Shown here: one piece after another, positions 7,162 through 7,767 of the stretch
How positions within the stretch are numbered: the first letter of the stretch is position 1
Layout of the letters: every line of letters starts with the position of its first letter
The notes under the pieces: model-generated
What the model saw: the letters and a program-made list of their open reading frames with translations, nothing else
Told to the model about the DNA's origin: nothing
Databases searched by the model: none
Assembly: GCA_023250755.1 (NCBI GenBank)
Contig: JAHFAC010000080.1
Location: 1 to 7,767, forward strand
Source: Bacteriovoracaceae bacterium
GTDB taxonomy: Bacteria > Bdellovibrionota > UBA1018
Direction of reading: 5' to 3'
DNA: 7,767 nt
Program-made: the position numbers and the translations under genes

Positions 7162-7181
7162 TTATACTTGGTCATAAATGA
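7158..7181 (-). promoter_or_regulatory. Operator-like dyad over the hppA -10 region
   Basis: The perfect dyad TCATTTAT-N8-ATAAATGA overlaps the proposed -10 box (7171-7176) and transcription start. The placement suits a dimeric repressor. In a longer transcript it would instead form an 8-bp hairpin that competes with the 13-bp start-codon pairing, because both use the 7176-7181 bases. An 8-bp dyad alone is not rare by chance; its position is what makes it of interest. Confidence 0.35.
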
Positions 7182-7199
7182 GACGGAAGGTAAAGTCAA
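7171..7199 (-). promoter_or_regulatory. hppA: Probable sigma70-type promoter of the hppA operon
   Basis: TTGACT (7199-7194) and TATGAC (7176-7171) are separated by an ideal 17-nt spacer. They match the consensus at 5 of 6 and 4 of 6 positions. Transcription would start near 7163-7165, leaving a leader of about 35 nt before the ATG at 7129. It lies in the 107-bp gap (7130-7236) between the upstream lipoprotein gene and hppA. The rest of that gap holds a G7 tract (7212-7218) and a weak stem at 7205-7240 without a T-tract. Confidence 0.5.
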
Positions 7200-7236
7200 A
7201 GTGTTTGAGTAGGGGGGGATCAAACCACCCACAAGC

Positions 7237-7767
7237 TCAATAAAACTTCAGCGCGACAGATAGCGGCTTCAAAAGACCCACGAGAGTGGTTTCTGAAATT
7301 CCAGAGTTATCTAAAATCAACGCTTTTTGTTTTTGTTCTCGAGGCATTTCAATGAATCGGAAACGATTCACACTGGGTCTCTCAATAATTTTGTAAGGAA
7401 CCCCCGCCTGATCTAACTCTGCTCGATCAAACGCTGCAAGAGTAAAATCAAACCCAGAATTACCTTGCGTCAAAATAAAGGAGCCATAGGTTTTGGAAAT
7501 GCTGTCTTTATGCATCACTCCCTCGACTAAAAGTTTGCTCCCAATCATACAGGTGTATGCGATGGACTGGTCAGACCCCAAATAAGTTCCTTGACCAATT
7601 CTCTGCAAGTGAACTTGAGTTGTTTTCACTAAAAAACTGTTCTGATCCTGTACAGTGATGAGATGATCCCCATCTAAACCCGCTACATCTACCCGCAATG
7701 ACTCCTTACAAATCGGTGTCGTGTACTCATTACAGCCCACAAGCGCGAACAGAGAGAGAAGCAGAGT
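7237..7767 (-). CDS. Putative lipoprotein, C-terminal part (runs off right edge)
   Basis: The frame is open from the right edge to a TGA at 7237-7239 and gives 176 visible residues. A GTG at 7740 could be taken for the start, but the nine codons before it read TLLLSLFAL and continue into VGC. That is the end of a lipoprotein signal peptide with lipobox LVGC, so the real start lies just beyond the window. The mature protein begins at that Cys, followed by NEYTTPIC. The visible part is soluble-looking and beta-rich with two more Cys (in TPICKE and YTCMIG), and ends in SVALKFY. I recognise no family. It lies 107 bp upstream of hppA on the same strand with no convincing terminator between them, so read-through into the hppA leader is possible. 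Lipoprotein export is well supported; the role is unknown. Confidence 0.8.
   Translation of the reverse strand, partial: TLLLSLFALVGCNEYTTPICKESLRVDVAGLDGDHLITVQDQNSFLVKTTQVHLQRIGQGTYLGSDQSIAYTCMIGSKLLVEGVMHKDSISKTYGSFILTQGNSGFDFTLAAFDRAELDQAGVPYKIIERPSVNRFRFIEMPREQKQKALILDNSGISETTLVGLLKPLSVALKFY

Larger units (their letters stand above)
7119..7188 (-). promoter_or_regulatory. 13-bp inverted repeat covering the hppA start codon
   Basis: Plus-strand TTCCGTCTCATTT (7119-7131) and AAATGAGACGGAA (7176-7188) are perfect reverse complements, 44 nt apart. The first arm holds the hppA ATG (7127-7129) and the next codons. In a transcript that begins upstream of 7188 the two arms would pair and bury the start codon, with the Shine-Dalgarno at the base of the loop. 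A transcript from the promoter at 7171-7199 would lack the upstream arm. A perfect 13-bp match this close is expected only about once in a hundred windows of this size by my rough estimate. Confidence 0.55.

Noticed and set aside
7205..7240. Stem TTGAG...CTCAA with inner GGGTGG/CCCCCC as a terminator of the right-edge gene
   Set aside because: The stem is short and interrupted, and no T-tract follows on either strand.
7738..7740. GTG as start of the right-edge gene
   Set aside because: The upstream in-frame codons encode a hydrophobic signal sequence ending in a lipobox across this GTG, so the true start is outside the window.

Overview
The window comes from a diderm (Gram-negative-type) bacterium. 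It has two lipoproteins with lipoboxes, two further Sec signal peptides and a barrel-like envelope protein. Every supported gene lies on the minus strand, so transcription runs from high to low coordinates. A Bdellovibrionota/deltaproteobacterial-type host fits the secreted proteins and the long mPPase, but this is a weak inference and no marker gene is present to settle it.

Layout in transcription order. (1) 7767-7237: 3' part of a lipoprotein gene whose lipobox lies at the window edge. (2) 7236-7130: compact leader with a good promoter, a dyad over its -10 region, a 13-bp inverted repeat that reaches the hppA start codon, and a possible 11-codon upstream ORF. (3) 7129-2232: a tight four-gene operon. 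It holds a membrane pyrophosphatase (hppA, long divergent clade), a small exported barrel-like protein, a cation diffusion facilitator (CDF) metal exporter that appears to start at a rare ATT codon inside the preceding gene, and a HAD-IIB phosphatase coupled by an ATGA overlap. A probable intrinsic terminator sits at the last stop codon. (4) 2161-872: an AT-rich gene for an exported protein whose C-terminal half resembles a protein-kinase N-lobe and which ends at a DFG-like DFE. (5) 692-1: the 5' part of a second lipoprotein gene, running off the left edge.

The operon joins a PPi-driven ion pump, a divalent-cation exporter, an envelope protein and a soluble phosphatase. A shared theme of ion homeostasis and phosphate metabolism is plausible, but it rests only on gene order. 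I found no CRISPR array, tRNA, rRNA, insertion sequence or phage gene. The points most worth a second look are the hppA leader, where one arm can pair with either of two partners; the ATT start of the CDF gene and its Cys/His-rich tail; and the exported kinase-like orphan.
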